From an uncultured Alistipes sp. (GTDB taxonomy: Bacteria > Bacteroidota > Bacteroidia > Bacteroidales > Rikenellaceae), in the NCBI GenBank assembly GCA_900539755.1, contig UQDC01000011.1, positions 3,632 to 67,631 of the forward strand: a DNA stretch of 64,000 bases, given 5' to 3'. The position numbers were made by a program, and so were the translations under genes. Every line of letters begins with the position of its first letter. The stretch's first letter is position 1. The notes below the pieces were generated by a model. The model did no database searches. It was given only the letters and a program-made list of their open reading frames with translations, and was not told the origin of the DNA. Of the stretch, positions 1 to 9,440 are shown piece after piece.

Positions 1-617
1 GATGCGCTGTCGTTTGTATCATGAATGTTCCCGTATACAAAGGTTTGGTAAACTACTATACTGGGACCAAACGCACAATCGGGTTTGTATGCGCAAGCAC
101 CGGAACAACCGGAAGCATGACAGGATACGAAAATGTTTTTGTTCATGAAATTGGTGGGCATGCAATCGGACATCTCGCCGACTGCTACATTAGTTCAGGA
201 GGAACATTGTCTGAAGCAAAAAAATCTCAAACATTAGAATGGCAAGCACTTGGATGGTACCAAAATGTTGATGTTACCGGTCAAAAAGAAACCTGTCCTT
301 GGAATTTCTTCTTTACCGCTCCTGAATACAGCTCATACTATAATATGGTAAGTATGTATGAAGGAGCACGCTCAACCGCGAAAGGCATTTGGCGTAGCGA
401 AGATATCAGCTGCATGCAGGATAACCGATTCTACTTCGATGCCCCGAGTCGATACTCTATCGTAAAACAGCTTAAGGCTGCTGCCGGAGAAGAGATGAAC
501 TGGCAAGATTTCGTAAATAAAGATTACGACCGCAATAACGCAAATACGGGTACTCGCGCAACATTTATTCCTTACGACTTTGTACCTCTGCCCGAACCTG
601 TTATGATTCACGATTAA
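1..617 (+). CDS. M64-like zinc metallopeptidase, 5' end cut by window
   Basis: The frame is open from the window edge to the TAA at 615-617, so the N-terminus, including any signal peptide, lies outside. The first in-frame ATG at 21 is probably internal, because the codons before it (CAVVCI) align with STIIVI of the paralogue at 2967-4112. The visible part has the metal-binding segment HEIGGHAIGHLAD, with the first His codon at 144-146, and later blocks shared with the paralogue (CPW, YEGA, GIWRSEDISCM, APSRYSIVKQL). Family resemblance is to the IgA-peptidase M64 group of Bacteroidetes secreted proteases. The spacing is HExxxH rather than HExxH. The position after the conserved Asp is Cys here (ADCY) where the paralogue has Glu (SDEY). 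Substrate unknown. A strong terminator follows. Confidence 0.75.
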   Translation, partial: CAVVCIMNVPVYKGLVNYYTGTKRTIGFVCASTGTTGSMTGYENVFVHEIGGHAIGHLADCYISSGGTLSEAKKSQTLEWQALGWYQNVDVTGQKETCPWNFFFTAPEYSSYYNMVSMYEGARSTAKGIWRSEDISCMQDNRFYFDAPSRYSIVKQLKAAAGEEMNWQDFVNKDYDRNNANTGTRATFIPYDFVPLPEPVMIHD

Positions 618-634
618 GATTAACTCTACTCCAT

Positions 635-668
635 AAAAAAACAGCCTGCATCAGTGGGCTGTTTTTTT
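635..668 (+). terminator. Intrinsic terminator after the first metallopeptidase
   Basis: A 12-bp stem (635-646 with 657-668), A-rich on the left and T-rich on the right, encloses a 10-nt loop and ends in a run of seven T. The symmetric A/T flanks mean it could act in both directions. Confidence 0.85.
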
Positions 669-838
669 ATTCTTTCACAACTGAACATGAATAATCCTAC
701 CACTACCAAATCACCATCATCAAAAAAACATTAAAATTTCTCCCTTTGTAAACTTTAGAGAAAAAATGACGTTCTCTCGTTATCTCCGCGCAAATTCCTA
801 TCTTTACAGCGGTATTCACAGAAATCGAATACAAAAAC

Positions 839-1786
839 ATGAAGAACCTAATTCTCCATATCTCCTATTTGCTCGGATGCGCCATGCTGTTATGCAGTTG
901 TCTGAAAGGAGAAGATATCAACACGCTACGCGTTGGACTGGCATTCCCCTCTGGAGATAACCTCTGGTGGAATACCGCCTCATATTATGCCGTAACTGAA
1001 GCTGCCAGTCTAGGACAATTCTACTATATGGCCAATGCTGACTCTCTCGAACAACAGCAAAAACAGTTGACTCAAATGGCCTACCCTGCGCTGACACAAG
1101 AGGCTTGCAAAGCAATTATACTTTCCAACATGGGACAGCCCACCGATCCCATTCAACATTATATTGATTTGGGAATAGGCGTTATTCTATTCGACTGCGA
1201 CATGCAAGTGGATTACATGTGCCGAATAGCCTCAGACCATCAAGCAGCAGGAGCAGACGCAGGACACTATATCAGCTCACATTTACCCTCAACTGCAACC
1301 ACAACTTTAATCTTAATTCCCGAAGATTCTCCAACAGCAGTTCAACGTGCCGCCAGCTGTAAAGCCCAACTATCCACACCTACCATAGAGATCACTTGTT
1401 CGGAAGCCACTCAAGCTGCCGGACAAAAAGCTATGCAAGAGGCCTTTGCATCTAGTGACAGTGCGCAAATCGGATCTGTATATGCGATGGACGACGATTT
1501 GGCACTCGGAGTTCTGAAAGCCATGGAAGCTGCAGGAGAAAATCCAGTCAAAACCGTCGTCGGTTGTGGAGGATCGCAAACGTTTCTTTTATTAATCAAC
1601 GCTTCGGAGCAGCTCAATTTGGCTACGACAATCAATGATCCACAAGCTGTCAAACAGTGTGTGGACATTGCCAATGCATTTATCTTTACCGGAACATTGC
1701 CTGCACAAAAAGAGTATATCACTCAAATGCCATTAGTTGACAAATCCAACGCTGCCTCATACATCAATCCTGCAGTCCGTTACTAA
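839..1786 (+). CDS. Periplasmic sugar-binding-like lipoprotein (Peripla_BP fold)
   Basis: A 315-residue protein with a lipoprotein signal: hydrophobic residues 4-19, then lipobox LLCSC with Cys21. The body reads like a type-I periplasmic binding protein of the RbsB/Peripla_BP_4 group: an N-terminal strand LRVGLAFPSGDNLWW, a QQQKQLTQMA helix, VILFDCDM, the DHQAAGADAGHYI segment, and a late AMDDDLALGVLKAMEAAG block where sugar binders contact ligand. It has no DNA-binding domain and no ABC transporter genes next to it, so it may be a sensor or scavenging lipoprotein rather than part of an importer. Ligand unknown. The start is the ATG whose signal sequence is complete. Confidence 0.7.
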   Translation: MKNLILHISYLLGCAMLLCSCLKGEDINTLRVGLAFPSGDNLWWNTASYYAVTEAASLGQFYYMANADSLEQQQKQLTQMAYPALTQEACKAIILSNMGQPTDPIQHYIDLGIGVILFDCDMQVDYMCRIASDHQAAGADAGHYISSHLPSTATTTLILIPEDSPTAVQRAASCKAQLSTPTIEITCSEATQAAGQKAMQEAFASSDSAQIGSVYAMDDDLALGVLKAMEAAGENPVKTVVGCGGSQTFLLLINASEQLNLATTINDPQAVKQCVDIANAFIFTGTLPAQKEYITQMPLVDKSNAASYINPAVRY

Positions 1787-2412
1787 GCCCTGTGCCGGCC
1801 TGAAAGGCATCTACTCAGTGAGCATTCCAAATGCTAACGGCTAAACTTGACGCACAATCATATCTATCGCAAGCTGCGTGCAGCACAAAAGAGGTACTCA
1901 CAAAGCAACGCTGCGCAACCAGATTATTGCTGAACATTAGGAACAACTATACGGCCGGATACATCCACACTCCTCCGATTTTGATTCGTCTGACCTAACC
2001 ACAAATTGCAGAAATCAACTTGCGGGATACTGACGTTCCCTTCCTCAATACCGTATATCCATTATTAATAGGATACGATGTGAACATCTGTGTGAGATCA
2101 TACATAAATACATATAGGTATTTAGATAACCGCACAATGAAGCACCTTTCCCTAATAATCCCAATCACCTCATAGAAGACATCTTCATAATCTATAACCA
2201 AAGCATACAACGATTGACAATGCCATGTCAGTAAAATTTCCACAACAAGCATTTCATTGGATGAGCAGTTATACATGACACGACTCACTTCAATACGCTA
2301 AATCACATATTTAATCCTAAGAATCTATAATAAGGGCTCACCCATTATGGAGAACCTATTATATTAATGGCACTGTCAAAAAAATATTTATCTTTGAAAA
2401 AATGACCTCAAA
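1787..2412. other. Non-coding gap of about 625 bases
   Basis: I see no convincing gene. Open frames on the minus strand here lack recognisable domains. Only the -7-like box near the right end (2389-2396) stands out. Confidence 0.5.
2389..2396 (+). promoter_or_regulatory. Bacteroidetes-type -7 box ahead of the GNAT gene
   Basis: TATCTTTG matches the Bacteroidetes -7 consensus TAnnTTTG and lies 16 bases before the ATG at 2413. The -33 element is not clear. Confidence 0.5.
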
Positions 2413-2949
2413 ATGCAAACCATCCGTTTAACTGATATCAATGCCCCACAATTTGAAGAGGCTTGGCAATTATATACACAAAGTTTCCCTCTCAGCGAAC
2501 AACGAACGTTGGATCACCAAAACACCGCATTTAAATCTGACCATTACCACTTCGACCTATATTATGAGGGCAAACAATTATTGGGAATAATCGGCTATTG
2601 GGTATTCCCTGACTATCTGTATATTGAACATTATGCAATCAACACCGCACTCCGCGGCCAGGGGCTGGGCAGTCGAATTTTAAACGATCTACAAAAAAAC
2701 GCAGATCGGCCTATTATTCTTGAAATCGATGAAGTCATCGATGAAATCTCCACAAGACGATTGCGATTTTATCAACACCTCGGATTTGTCATGAACCCCT
2801 ATTACCATCCTCTGCCACAATATAGAATCGACCCACAAGAACACACTCAGGCACGATTGATGATTCTCACCTATCCTCAAGCCATTCCCCCTCAGACCTA
2901 CGAGCAATTCAACCGGGATCTGAATCAAATTGTCATGAAGAGAGACTAA
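2413..2949 (+). CDS. GNAT-family N-acetyltransferase
   Basis: A 178-residue protein of ordinary GNAT length. The acetyl-CoA pyrophosphate loop is visible as RGQGLGSRIL (residues 81-90), preceded by strand YIEHYAIN and followed by a C-terminal FYQHLGF segment (residues near 115-122), the usual alpha4-beta6 region. It probably transfers an acetyl group from acetyl-CoA to a small-molecule or protein amine in the cytoplasm; the acceptor cannot be told. The metallopeptidase gene starts 17 bases after its stop, so the two are likely co-transcribed, though no functional link is obvious. Confidence 0.8.
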   Translation: MQTIRLTDINAPQFEEAWQLYTQSFPLSEQRTLDHQNTAFKSDHYHFDLYYEGKQLLGIIGYWVFPDYLYIEHYAINTALRGQGLGSRILNDLQKNADRPIILEIDEVIDEISTRRLRFYQHLGFVMNPYYHPLPQYRIDPQEHTQARLMILTYPQAIPPQTYEQFNRDLNQIVMKRD

Positions 2950-2966
2950 TCAAACGAGAACCTGTC

Positions 2967-4112
2967 ATGAAACAACTACATATCCAAACATACCTACTGC
3001 GCCTCTCCGCTGTAATTATCTTATTGGGACAACTGGCATGCGGCAAAGAACCTGCGGTACCTCCCGACAAGGGTGGTGATGGTTCAGGCACCGGAACGTC
3101 CGTAGAAACATTAGCCGGAGGTGAAAGTCGTATTCTGAAAGAGGCAACCTCAGGCAAGACTCCTGCCAATATTATTATTCTCGGAGACGGCTTCACCAAG
3201 GAGGATTATACTGACAATGGACCGTTTTACACTGCGGCAAAAAGAGCAATGGATGGACTATTCAGTGTGGAACCATTCAAAACATACAGCTCCTACTTCC
3301 GCGTACAAACTGTTACCGCTTACTCTAAAGAACAAGGAACCTCGTTCAAAAACAGTTCATCACAAAAAAACACAATCTTCTCCGTCGTACTGGAAGGAGG
3401 CAACAGTACTGGAATCTCTGGTGATAATGCGGAAGTATTCCGTTATGCGTTACAAGCACAGGGGATCAATAACCAGGCCCTAAAAAATTCGACCATTATC
3501 GTTATTGTCAACTATCCAACCTATGCTGGAACAACAACCATGTACAGTGACGGCCGTGCTATCGCCTATGTTACGTTGAGTCAAGGAACCAGCCAACAAA
3601 CAAAATTTGAACATGTCGTCGTTCACGAGGCTGGAGGACATGGATTCGGCATGCTGAGTGACGAATATTATAGCCAAAATTCAGGCAGCATCACCAATGA
3701 TAAAGATGCATTGGAAGAATTACAACAATGGCAAACCTACGGACTCATGCAAAATGTTTCACTTACTGCCAATCATAGCCTATGTCCATGGAAGTATATT
3801 TTCACCCTGCCTCAATACAACACAGAATACAGCTCCGTAAATACATACGAAGGAGGAGCACTATTCGCAAAAGGGGTATGGAGAGCAGAACCAATCAGCT
3901 GTATGGAGGATAATAGGCCTTACTTCAGTGCACCCAGTCGTTTTGCTATTGTCAAACGCATCTTGGAAATTGCCGGTGAGGAGTTTTCACTTCAACAATT
4001 CGTTTCAAACGATCATGACCGTTTCAATACTCCTGCAATGCTGACAAGGGCAACTGCTGCCGATCCGTCATTTGTTCCACTTGCAGCTCCCGTTATCGTA
4101 AAGGTCGAATAA
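2967..4112 (+). CDS. M64-like secreted metallopeptidase lipoprotein
   Basis: A 381-residue protein with an N-terminal hydrophobic segment ending in Cys25 (GQLAC, an imperfect lipobox), then a Gly/Pro-rich linker. The early block NIIILGDGFTKEDY is characteristic of Bacteroidetes M64 (IgA-peptidase-like) proteins. The metal site is HEAGGHGFGMLSDEY, with His220, Glu221 and His225, followed by a W/C-rich block CPWKYIF and SCMEDNRPYFSAPSRFAIVKRI. It is a full-length paralogue of the truncated gene at the left edge; both share the HExxxH spacing. It probably hydrolyses host or dietary protein at the cell surface. Substrate not determinable. It is transcribed after the GNAT gene. Confidence 0.8.
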   Translation: MKQLHIQTYLLRLSAVIILLGQLACGKEPAVPPDKGGDGSGTGTSVETLAGGESRILKEATSGKTPANIIILGDGFTKEDYTDNGPFYTAAKRAMDGLFSVEPFKTYSSYFRVQTVTAYSKEQGTSFKNSSSQKNTIFSVVLEGGNSTGISGDNAEVFRYALQAQGINNQALKNSTIIVIVNYPTYAGTTTMYSDGRAIAYVTLSQGTSQQTKFEHVVVHEAGGHGFGMLSDEYYSQNSGSITNDKDALEELQQWQTYGLMQNVSLTANHSLCPWKYIFTLPQYNTEYSSVNTYEGGALFAKGVWRAEPISCMEDNRPYFSAPSRFAIVKRILEIAGEEFSLQQFVSNDHDRFNTPAMLTRATAADPSFVPLAAPVIVKVE

Positions 4113-4602
4113 ATCAATATCGAATATCCTGACTTTTACTCCCGATTTTTTCACAGCCTCTATTTACTGCTTCTGTCCAGTAAGATTACAGAAACAAACA
4201 AAAATAAGAGAACGAGTTTATACACATTCGGGGCTTTTACCCAATGAAATGAAAGGCTGTCATCGCTAACACATGGACTCTGACGCTACCCTCTTGAGAA
4301 AAAAAGAAACATCACAAATGAGACCACAAAACAGGATAATGGAGAGGGAGGAAGTGTACCTATATATGGTACGAAAGGAGACTGCATCAGGATATGCTTG
4401 CAATGAAGACAGGAGACATTGAGAAATTCATTCATCATATCGTTTTGTCACAAAATTGGCATCAAGGCTGACACCAACGAGAATGAGAGCGTCACCTTGA
4501 AAACACAACAGTCCCAACATTCCCTCGTACATACACTAAAGACATCAACAAAAGGTCAAACCTATGTGCGTTCTGCTCATAACAGGAGCCTATAACTTGA
4601 TC
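4113..4602. other. Non-coding gap, possible gene remnant
   Basis: No intact gene. A frame ending at the TAA at 4593-4595 reads fragments such as GIKADTNENESVTLKT and KGQTYVRSAHN, faintly like a fibronectin-III module of surface proteins; this could be chance. A small hairpin GTACC/GGTAC is also present near 4360. Confidence 0.3.
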
Positions 4603-4645
4603 AAAATAGAAGGGGAGATGCAAGTTGCATCTCCCCTTCTATTTT
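4603..4645 (-). terminator. Terminator of proS
   Basis: A perfect 21-bp inverted repeat (4603-4623 and 4625-4645) centred on one base, with A/T-rich outer ends, 46 bases past the proS stop. Read on the minus strand it ends in a short T-rich stretch. Probably bidirectional. Confidence 0.8.
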
Positions 4646-4691
4646 TAATCTTGCCCAGCGCAAATAAACTTGGGCTTCTATAATCCTCGAT

Positions 4692-6176
4692 TTAATATGC
4701 ACGAGCAAACAATACGCGTCGTTTAGAAGGCTTGCCACTGATGATGCAAACGCCATCCTCCTCCGGTGCATTGACCGGAATACAACGAATCGTTGCTTTG
4801 GTCTCCGCTTTGATCTTCTCCTCTGTCTCAGGAGTACCATCCCAGTGAGCCAAAATGAAACCACCCTTCTCATCCAAAACGCGTTTAAACTCATCATAAG
4901 TATCAACTTTGGTGGTCATCTCCTCGCGGAACTTCAAAGCCTTATTATAGATATTGGTCTGGATATCTTCAAGCAACTTCTCTACATGATCGGCAATACC
5001 CTCCTGAGAGTATGTATCTTTGGCCAAAGTATCACGACGCACCACTTCAATCGTTCCTGCTGCCAAATCACGAGGGCCAATAGCCAAACGAACAGGCACT
5101 CCCTTCAACTCATACTCTGCAAACTTGAAGCCGCTACGAACATTGTCACGAGCATCAATCTTCACACTGATACCTTTCGCCTTCAACTCAGCAGCAATCT
5201 CATCCAATCGAGTCCGAATCTTCTCCAACTCCTCTGCTCCCTTGTAAATCGGAATCATCACAACCTGAATCGGAGCCAACTTCGGTGGCAATACCAAACC
5301 ATTGTTATCCGAGTGAGCCATAATCAAGGCGCCCATCAATCGAGTCGAAACGCCCCAAGAGGTTGCCCATACATAATCGAGTTTACCCTCACGGTTGGTG
5401 TATTGTACGTCGAATGCCTTGGCAAAATTCTGACCCAAGAAATGCGAAGTACCGCTTTGCAAAGCCTTGCCATCCTGCATCAATGCCTCAATCGTCAAAG
5501 TATCTTCTGCTCCAGCAAAACGTTCGCTGTCACTCTTATGTCCAACAATAACCGGTAATGCAAGCCACTTCTCAGCAAAATCAGCATACACATGAATCAT
5601 CTTCTCTGCCTCGGCAATCGCCTCCTCGCGCGTCTCATGAGCCGTGTGACCCTCTTGCCACAAAAACTCAGCTGTACGCAAGAACAAACGTGTACGCATC
5701 TCCCAACGTACCACATTCGCCCACTGATTGCACAAAATCGGCAGATCACGATATGAATGAATCCAATTCTTATAGGTATTCCAAATAATCGTCTCAGAGG
5801 TCGGACGAACAATCAACTCCTCCTCCAATTTGGCATCAGGATCAACAATAACCCCTTTGCTCTCTGGATCATTCTTCAGTCGATAGTGCGTCACAACCGC
5901 ACACTCCTTGGCAAAACCCTCAACATGATGCGCCTCTTTACTGAAAAAAGATTTCGGAATGAACAACGGGAAATATGCATTCTCATGCCCCGTCTCCTTA
6001 AACATCGTATCCAACTGACGTTGCATCTTCTCCCAAATCGCATAACCGTATGGCTTGATGACCATACAGCCCCGAACTGCAGAACTCTCTGCTAAGCCCG
6101 CTTTTACTACCAAATCATTGTACCACTGCGAATAGTTCTCATCACGAGAGGTCAACTCTTTCAGCTCTTTTGCCAT
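4692..6176 (-). CDS. proS: Prolyl-tRNA synthetase, archaeal/eukaryal type
   Basis: Charges tRNA-Pro with proline in the cytoplasm. The 494-residue length and the C-terminus (CIPVNAPEEDGVCIISGKPS, ending RVLFARAY) are those of the short, archaeal/eukaryal-type ProRS without the editing INS domain, the form usual in Bacteroidetes. Class II motif 2 is seen in RWEMRTRLFLRTAEFLWQEG and motif 3 in the MGALIMAHSDNNGLVLPP region. I chose the ATG at 6176 (MAKELKELTSRDENYSQWY) because the 33 residues further upstream are not family-like and cross the likely promoter side. A single gene with its own -7 box and terminator. Confidence 0.96.
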   Translation of the reverse strand: MAKELKELTSRDENYSQWYNDLVVKAGLAESSAVRGCMVIKPYGYAIWEKMQRQLDTMFKETGHENAYFPLFIPKSFFSKEAHHVEGFAKECAVVTHYRLKNDPESKGVIVDPDAKLEEELIVRPTSETIIWNTYKNWIHSYRDLPILCNQWANVVRWEMRTRLFLRTAEFLWQEGHTAHETREEAIAEAEKMIHVYADFAEKWLALPVIVGHKSDSERFAGAEDTLTIEALMQDGKALQSGTSHFLGQNFAKAFDVQYTNREGKLDYVWATSWGVSTRLMGALIMAHSDNNGLVLPPKLAPIQVVMIPIYKGAEELEKIRTRLDEIAAELKAKGISVKIDARDNVRSGFKFAEYELKGVPVRLAIGPRDLAAGTIEVVRRDTLAKDTYSQEGIADHVEKLLEDIQTNIYNKALKFREEMTTKVDTYDEFKRVLDEKGGFILAHWDGTPETEEKIKAETKATIRCIPVNAPEEDGVCIISGKPSKRRVLFARAY

Positions 6177-6489
6177 AATTTCTATTTCGTTGCTTACGTT
6201 TATCCTATAACGATGATATCCCATCGAACTGCGCAAAGGTACAGTATTTTTCGCAATTTTATAAAATTTGAACACCTTTGAATAATTGAGGGATACGTAT
6301 TCAATCTCAACCTATACGAATACCCCATATCCCTAATCTTGTAAAGCAGCGATTACGAACCAAATTTCATCTTCAATAAAGACAAGGCTACCTGCAAATA
6401 TTTTTTTCACTTCACATGTTGTTGTAGGTAACATTTTCGGTACGATATTCGTTATACCTTATATAAATAAACAGATTAAAACCACAAGC
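6177..6489. other. Divergent intergenic region between proS and the W/Y-rich lipoprotein
   Basis: An A/T-rich 313-base region with starts pointing outward on both sides. It holds a -7-like box for proS; on the plus strand I find no exact TAnnTTTG for the lipoprotein gene. Confidence 0.5.
6234..6241 (-). promoter_or_regulatory. -7 box of proS
   Basis: On the minus strand this reads TACCTTTG, an exact TAnnTTTG match, 57 bases before the chosen ATG. No well-spaced -33 element is evident. Confidence 0.5.
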
Positions 6490-7659
6490 ATGAAAACCAA
6501 AAAATCCATATGGACATTGGGAATGATGGCAGCGGCATGCTTTGCCCTGTCCGGATGCAGTGCAACTCTGTTTTCATCATCTTCGACTACAGACGACCTC
6601 TACTCGACGCATGATGTCAATGCAATAGCTAACGCCGATCTCGAACGCCGTGAACAAGCCCTCGCCCAACGAGAAGCAGAACTCCGACGCCAAGAAGAGG
6701 CCGCTAAAGCCGCATACAGCGTCCATCTGAGCCGGAACACTAACACCGACTCTACACAATCATTCAGCAGTGTACTGGCCGATAACTATGAAGACGCTTA
6801 CGAACGTCGCCTCAAAGGATTCAGTTCACTCTCGTATAATGTAAACAGTGTCGTACCAAACTACGACCAGACAACATCCATCAACTACGTATCGGCATAT
6901 GACCCAGCCGTATACAACGTTATGGTAATGGGTGATGAAGTTTGGGTAGAACCCAAATACGTCAGCTCATTGTTCGGGACATGGGGCTCAAACAGCTCTG
7001 TCAATCTCAACATCAACCTCGGTTGGGGTTGGTCTAGCCCCTATTGGGGGTGGAACAGTTGGTACTGGGGATACCCCTACTATAGCTGGTATGCCCCCTA
7101 TTGGGGTTGGAACAGCTGGGGTTGGAATAACTGGTATTGGGGTTGGAACCATTATTGGGATCCCTACTGGCATTGGCATACCCCGGTTTGGGGTGGTGGT
7201 CCTCACTATTGGGGAGGCGTACACCATCAGCCCCGAAATGTCGTCTATGGCAAACCGGGGAACAGCAACTATCGACCGTCAACCGGCTATTATCCTAACA
7301 CCGGTTCTGGCGCAGGATATGGCGGTGGTGGCACCTATCGACGCCCAGGATCTTCCAACTCCTACATCACAACCGGAGGGACTCGCCCTGCTGGATCCAA
7401 TCCAACAACCAGTGGTGGCACCTCGTATCGTAGAGGATCTTCCGGTGTAACCATTAACAGTGGATCATCATCCTCTACTCCATCATACAACAATAACGGC
7501 ACGTTCCGCAGAACTAATACCACTCGCAGTTACAACAGTGGATTCTCTACTCCGTCTGGAGGTGGGTTCTCCAGTGGCAGCAGAGGTGGCTCCGTTTCCG
7601 GAGGTTCAACCGGTGGTGGTGGCGGTTATTCCGGAGGTGGCGGAGGATATCGTCGTTAA
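6490..7659 (+). CDS. Trp/Tyr/Gly-rich lipoprotein
   Basis: A 389-residue lipoprotein (lipobox LSGC, Cys23). Domains by eye: a short Ser/Thr linker, a charged helical segment of about 30 residues rich in Glu/Arg/Gln (47-78), a globular part to about 165, then a striking aromatic stretch (about 170-255) built from repeats such as YWGWNSW and WGWNNWYWGWN, and a Gly/Ser-rich tail ending in GGGGYRR. It resembles uncharacterised Bacteroidetes lipoproteins with WGW repeats; I do not recognise a function. Composition suggests an outer-membrane or surface structural role. A strong hairpin terminator follows, and the next gene encodes an outer-membrane barrel. Confidence 0.8.
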   Translation: MKTKKSIWTLGMMAAACFALSGCSATLFSSSSTTDDLYSTHDVNAIANADLERREQALAQREAELRRQEEAAKAAYSVHLSRNTNTDSTQSFSSVLADNYEDAYERRLKGFSSLSYNVNSVVPNYDQTTSINYVSAYDPAVYNVMVMGDEVWVEPKYVSSLFGTWGSNSSVNLNINLGWGWSSPYWGWNSWYWGYPYYSWYAPYWGWNSWGWNNWYWGWNHYWDPYWHWHTPVWGGGPHYWGGVHHQPRNVVYGKPGNSNYRPSTGYYPNTGSGAGYGGGGTYRRPGSSNSYITTGGTRPAGSNPTTSGGTSYRRGSSGVTINSGSSSSTPSYNNNGTFRRTNTTRSYNSGFSTPSGGGFSSGSRGGSVSGGSTGGGGGYSGGGGGYRR

Positions 7660-7672
7660 TCCCTATCCTTTG

Positions 7673-7705
7673 AATGTTGCTCCCATACATGTTGGGAGCA
7701 ACATT
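7673..7705 (+). terminator. Hairpin terminator after the W/Y-rich lipoprotein
   Basis: A 13-bp perfect stem (7673-7685 with 7693-7705) with a 7-nt loop, followed by a short T/A-rich run. Lies 14 bases past the stop. Confidence 0.7.
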
Positions 7706-7778
7706 TAATTCTTTCGCAAACATTCCACTGACATTGCTCATTTCACCTGATACCGATTCCTTATCACAGATCTGAACT

Positions 7779-9365
7779 ATGAAAAAATATAAATTTCTGG
7801 CTTTAGCCATAGGCGCTGTCTCTTTTGCAACCATCACAAACGCACAAACCCCCTCTCCAGAGGTAATGCTGCGATTATCGCAATACAACTACTCATTCGG
7901 GACAGCCCGTAGTGCCGCATTGGGAGGGGCTTTTACCTCATTAGGTGCAGACCTCTCTTCCATGGCCATCAACCCGGCCGGACTGGGTATGTATCAAAGC
8001 TCCGATGTCAGCATCTCCCCGTCTATCACCACCGCAACCATTAAAAGTGCATATGGAGGATATCATGCAGAGGATAACAAAACGCAGTTCTCAATAGGAA
8101 ATCTGGGAGTAGCTCTCAACGTCTATCAAGGGAGCGGGACTCTCACCAGCATGACTTTTGGCTTTAGTTACAACAAATTGGCTGACTTCAATAATACTTC
8201 CTTTGCATACAATAACGGGATCGGCAGCTCAATCACCGAAATTTTCGCCGAAAGAATGAATGGCGTACCTGTCAGTATTTTCGACACGGATGATCCCTAT
8301 CAGCCATTTCGTCAAAACCTAAGTATCAGCCAATGGGGCGGAGGTTTAGCTTATCAGACCCGACTGCTGGAAGCCATCAATAGCAATCAGTATTCTCCTT
8401 TCGGCCCCACAGCAGACCACCCGGATCGGGAAGGGGCCCTCTCCGAATTGGCGACCATGAATCCAGCCATGCGCAGAATCATGAGTGGAAGCATCGGAGA
8501 ATACGACTTCTCAGGAGGGTTTAACTTCAACAATATTCTCTATCTGGGTTTCACCGTAGGGTTGCAAACAATACACATGCACAATGAAAACAACTACACC
8601 GAAACCTATAACAACAACGAGTACAACCTGATCTCCATGAACTACATCCAGCGTCAACGACTGGATGGAACCGGAGTCAACTTTAAATTCGGTGCAATCC
8701 TGCGTCCAACACAAAACCTGCGCATCGGCTTGGCTGTACATACGCCCACATTCATCAGCCTCGAAGAAGAATATATCGAATTCATGGGCGCTGAATATAA
8801 AAATGTTACTCCGGGAGGTCTGATCGATTCACCATACGCCTTAAATAACTACAGCATAAATACGCCGACCCGACTTTTAGCCGGTATCTCCTATTCGATT
8901 CCCAAAATCGGTCTGATCACATTCGATTATGAACGCGCTTGGTATAACGGCATGCGACTGAGAAACACCGGATATTGGACGGTAGAAGATGAAACAAAAC
9001 AGATGGTGAAAGATATGTTCCAAGCTGCAAATAATTTCCGGGCCGGTATAGAGTTAACCCCTCTGCCCAAATTCTACCTGCGTGCCGGTTATGCCTTGTA
9101 CGGAGATTGCACCCATACAGACATCTATGCCACCTCTGCCAATTGTCCTGTGATCAAATCGTATGAAAACTATTCGGCTGGCATCGGATTCCGTTTCGGC
9201 CATGCCTATCTCGATTTCGCATACATCTACACCGATTATAAATACCTCGGTGACGATCTGTTCTATTACAACGAACCGGGTATGGAATATCCGATCTCAT
9301 CCGGAACGATTGATTATACACAGAATCGACACACTGTTACCATGACCCTCGGATTCCGATTCTAA
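7779..9365 (+). CDS. FadL/OmpP1-like outer-membrane barrel protein
   Basis: A 528-residue protein with a Sec signal peptide (residues 1-22, ending TNAQ). The mature N-terminus (SFGTARSAALGGAFTSLG followed by DLSSMAINPAGLG) is the hallmark of the OmpP1/FadL/TodX-like barrels often annotated in Bacteroidetes as hemin receptor. Many amphipathic strands follow, and the protein ends in Phe (TLGFRF), the usual outer-membrane insertion signal. Family members take up hydrophobic compounds across the outer membrane; the ligand here is unknown. It is monocistronic: terminators lie on both sides. Confidence 0.8.
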   Translation: MKKYKFLALAIGAVSFATITNAQTPSPEVMLRLSQYNYSFGTARSAALGGAFTSLGADLSSMAINPAGLGMYQSSDVSISPSITTATIKSAYGGYHAEDNKTQFSIGNLGVALNVYQGSGTLTSMTFGFSYNKLADFNNTSFAYNNGIGSSITEIFAERMNGVPVSIFDTDDPYQPFRQNLSISQWGGGLAYQTRLLEAINSNQYSPFGPTADHPDREGALSELATMNPAMRRIMSGSIGEYDFSGGFNFNNILYLGFTVGLQTIHMHNENNYTETYNNNEYNLISMNYIQRQRLDGTGVNFKFGAILRPTQNLRIGLAVHTPTFISLEEEYIEFMGAEYKNVTPGGLIDSPYALNNYSINTPTRLLAGISYSIPKIGLITFDYERAWYNGMRLRNTGYWTVEDETKQMVKDMFQAANNFRAGIELTPLPKFYLRAGYALYGDCTHTDIYATSANCPVIKSYENYSAGIGFRFGHAYLDFAYIYTDYKYLGDDLFYYNEPGMEYPISSGTIDYTQNRHTVTMTLGFRF

Positions 9366-9387
9366 TTTTCTCGCACCAATATTGCAA

Positions 9388-9418
9388 AACGAGGTAGCTC
9401 ATCTACAGCTACCTCGTT
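9388..9418 (+). terminator. Terminator after the FadL-like gene
   Basis: A 12-bp perfect stem (9388-9399 with 9407-9418), 7-nt loop, followed closely by a T-rich run (TTTTTGTT). Confidence 0.85.
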
Positions 9419-9440
9419 CGTTTTTGTTAAAAAAGCTCCT

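Noticed and set aside
1995..2288. 97-codon minus-strand frame in an intergenic gap
   Set aside because: No recognisable domain, no promoter or terminator, odd composition.
4845..5558. Long plus-strand open frame inside proS
   Set aside because: Antisense shadow of a certain tRNA synthetase gene; no domain or start context.
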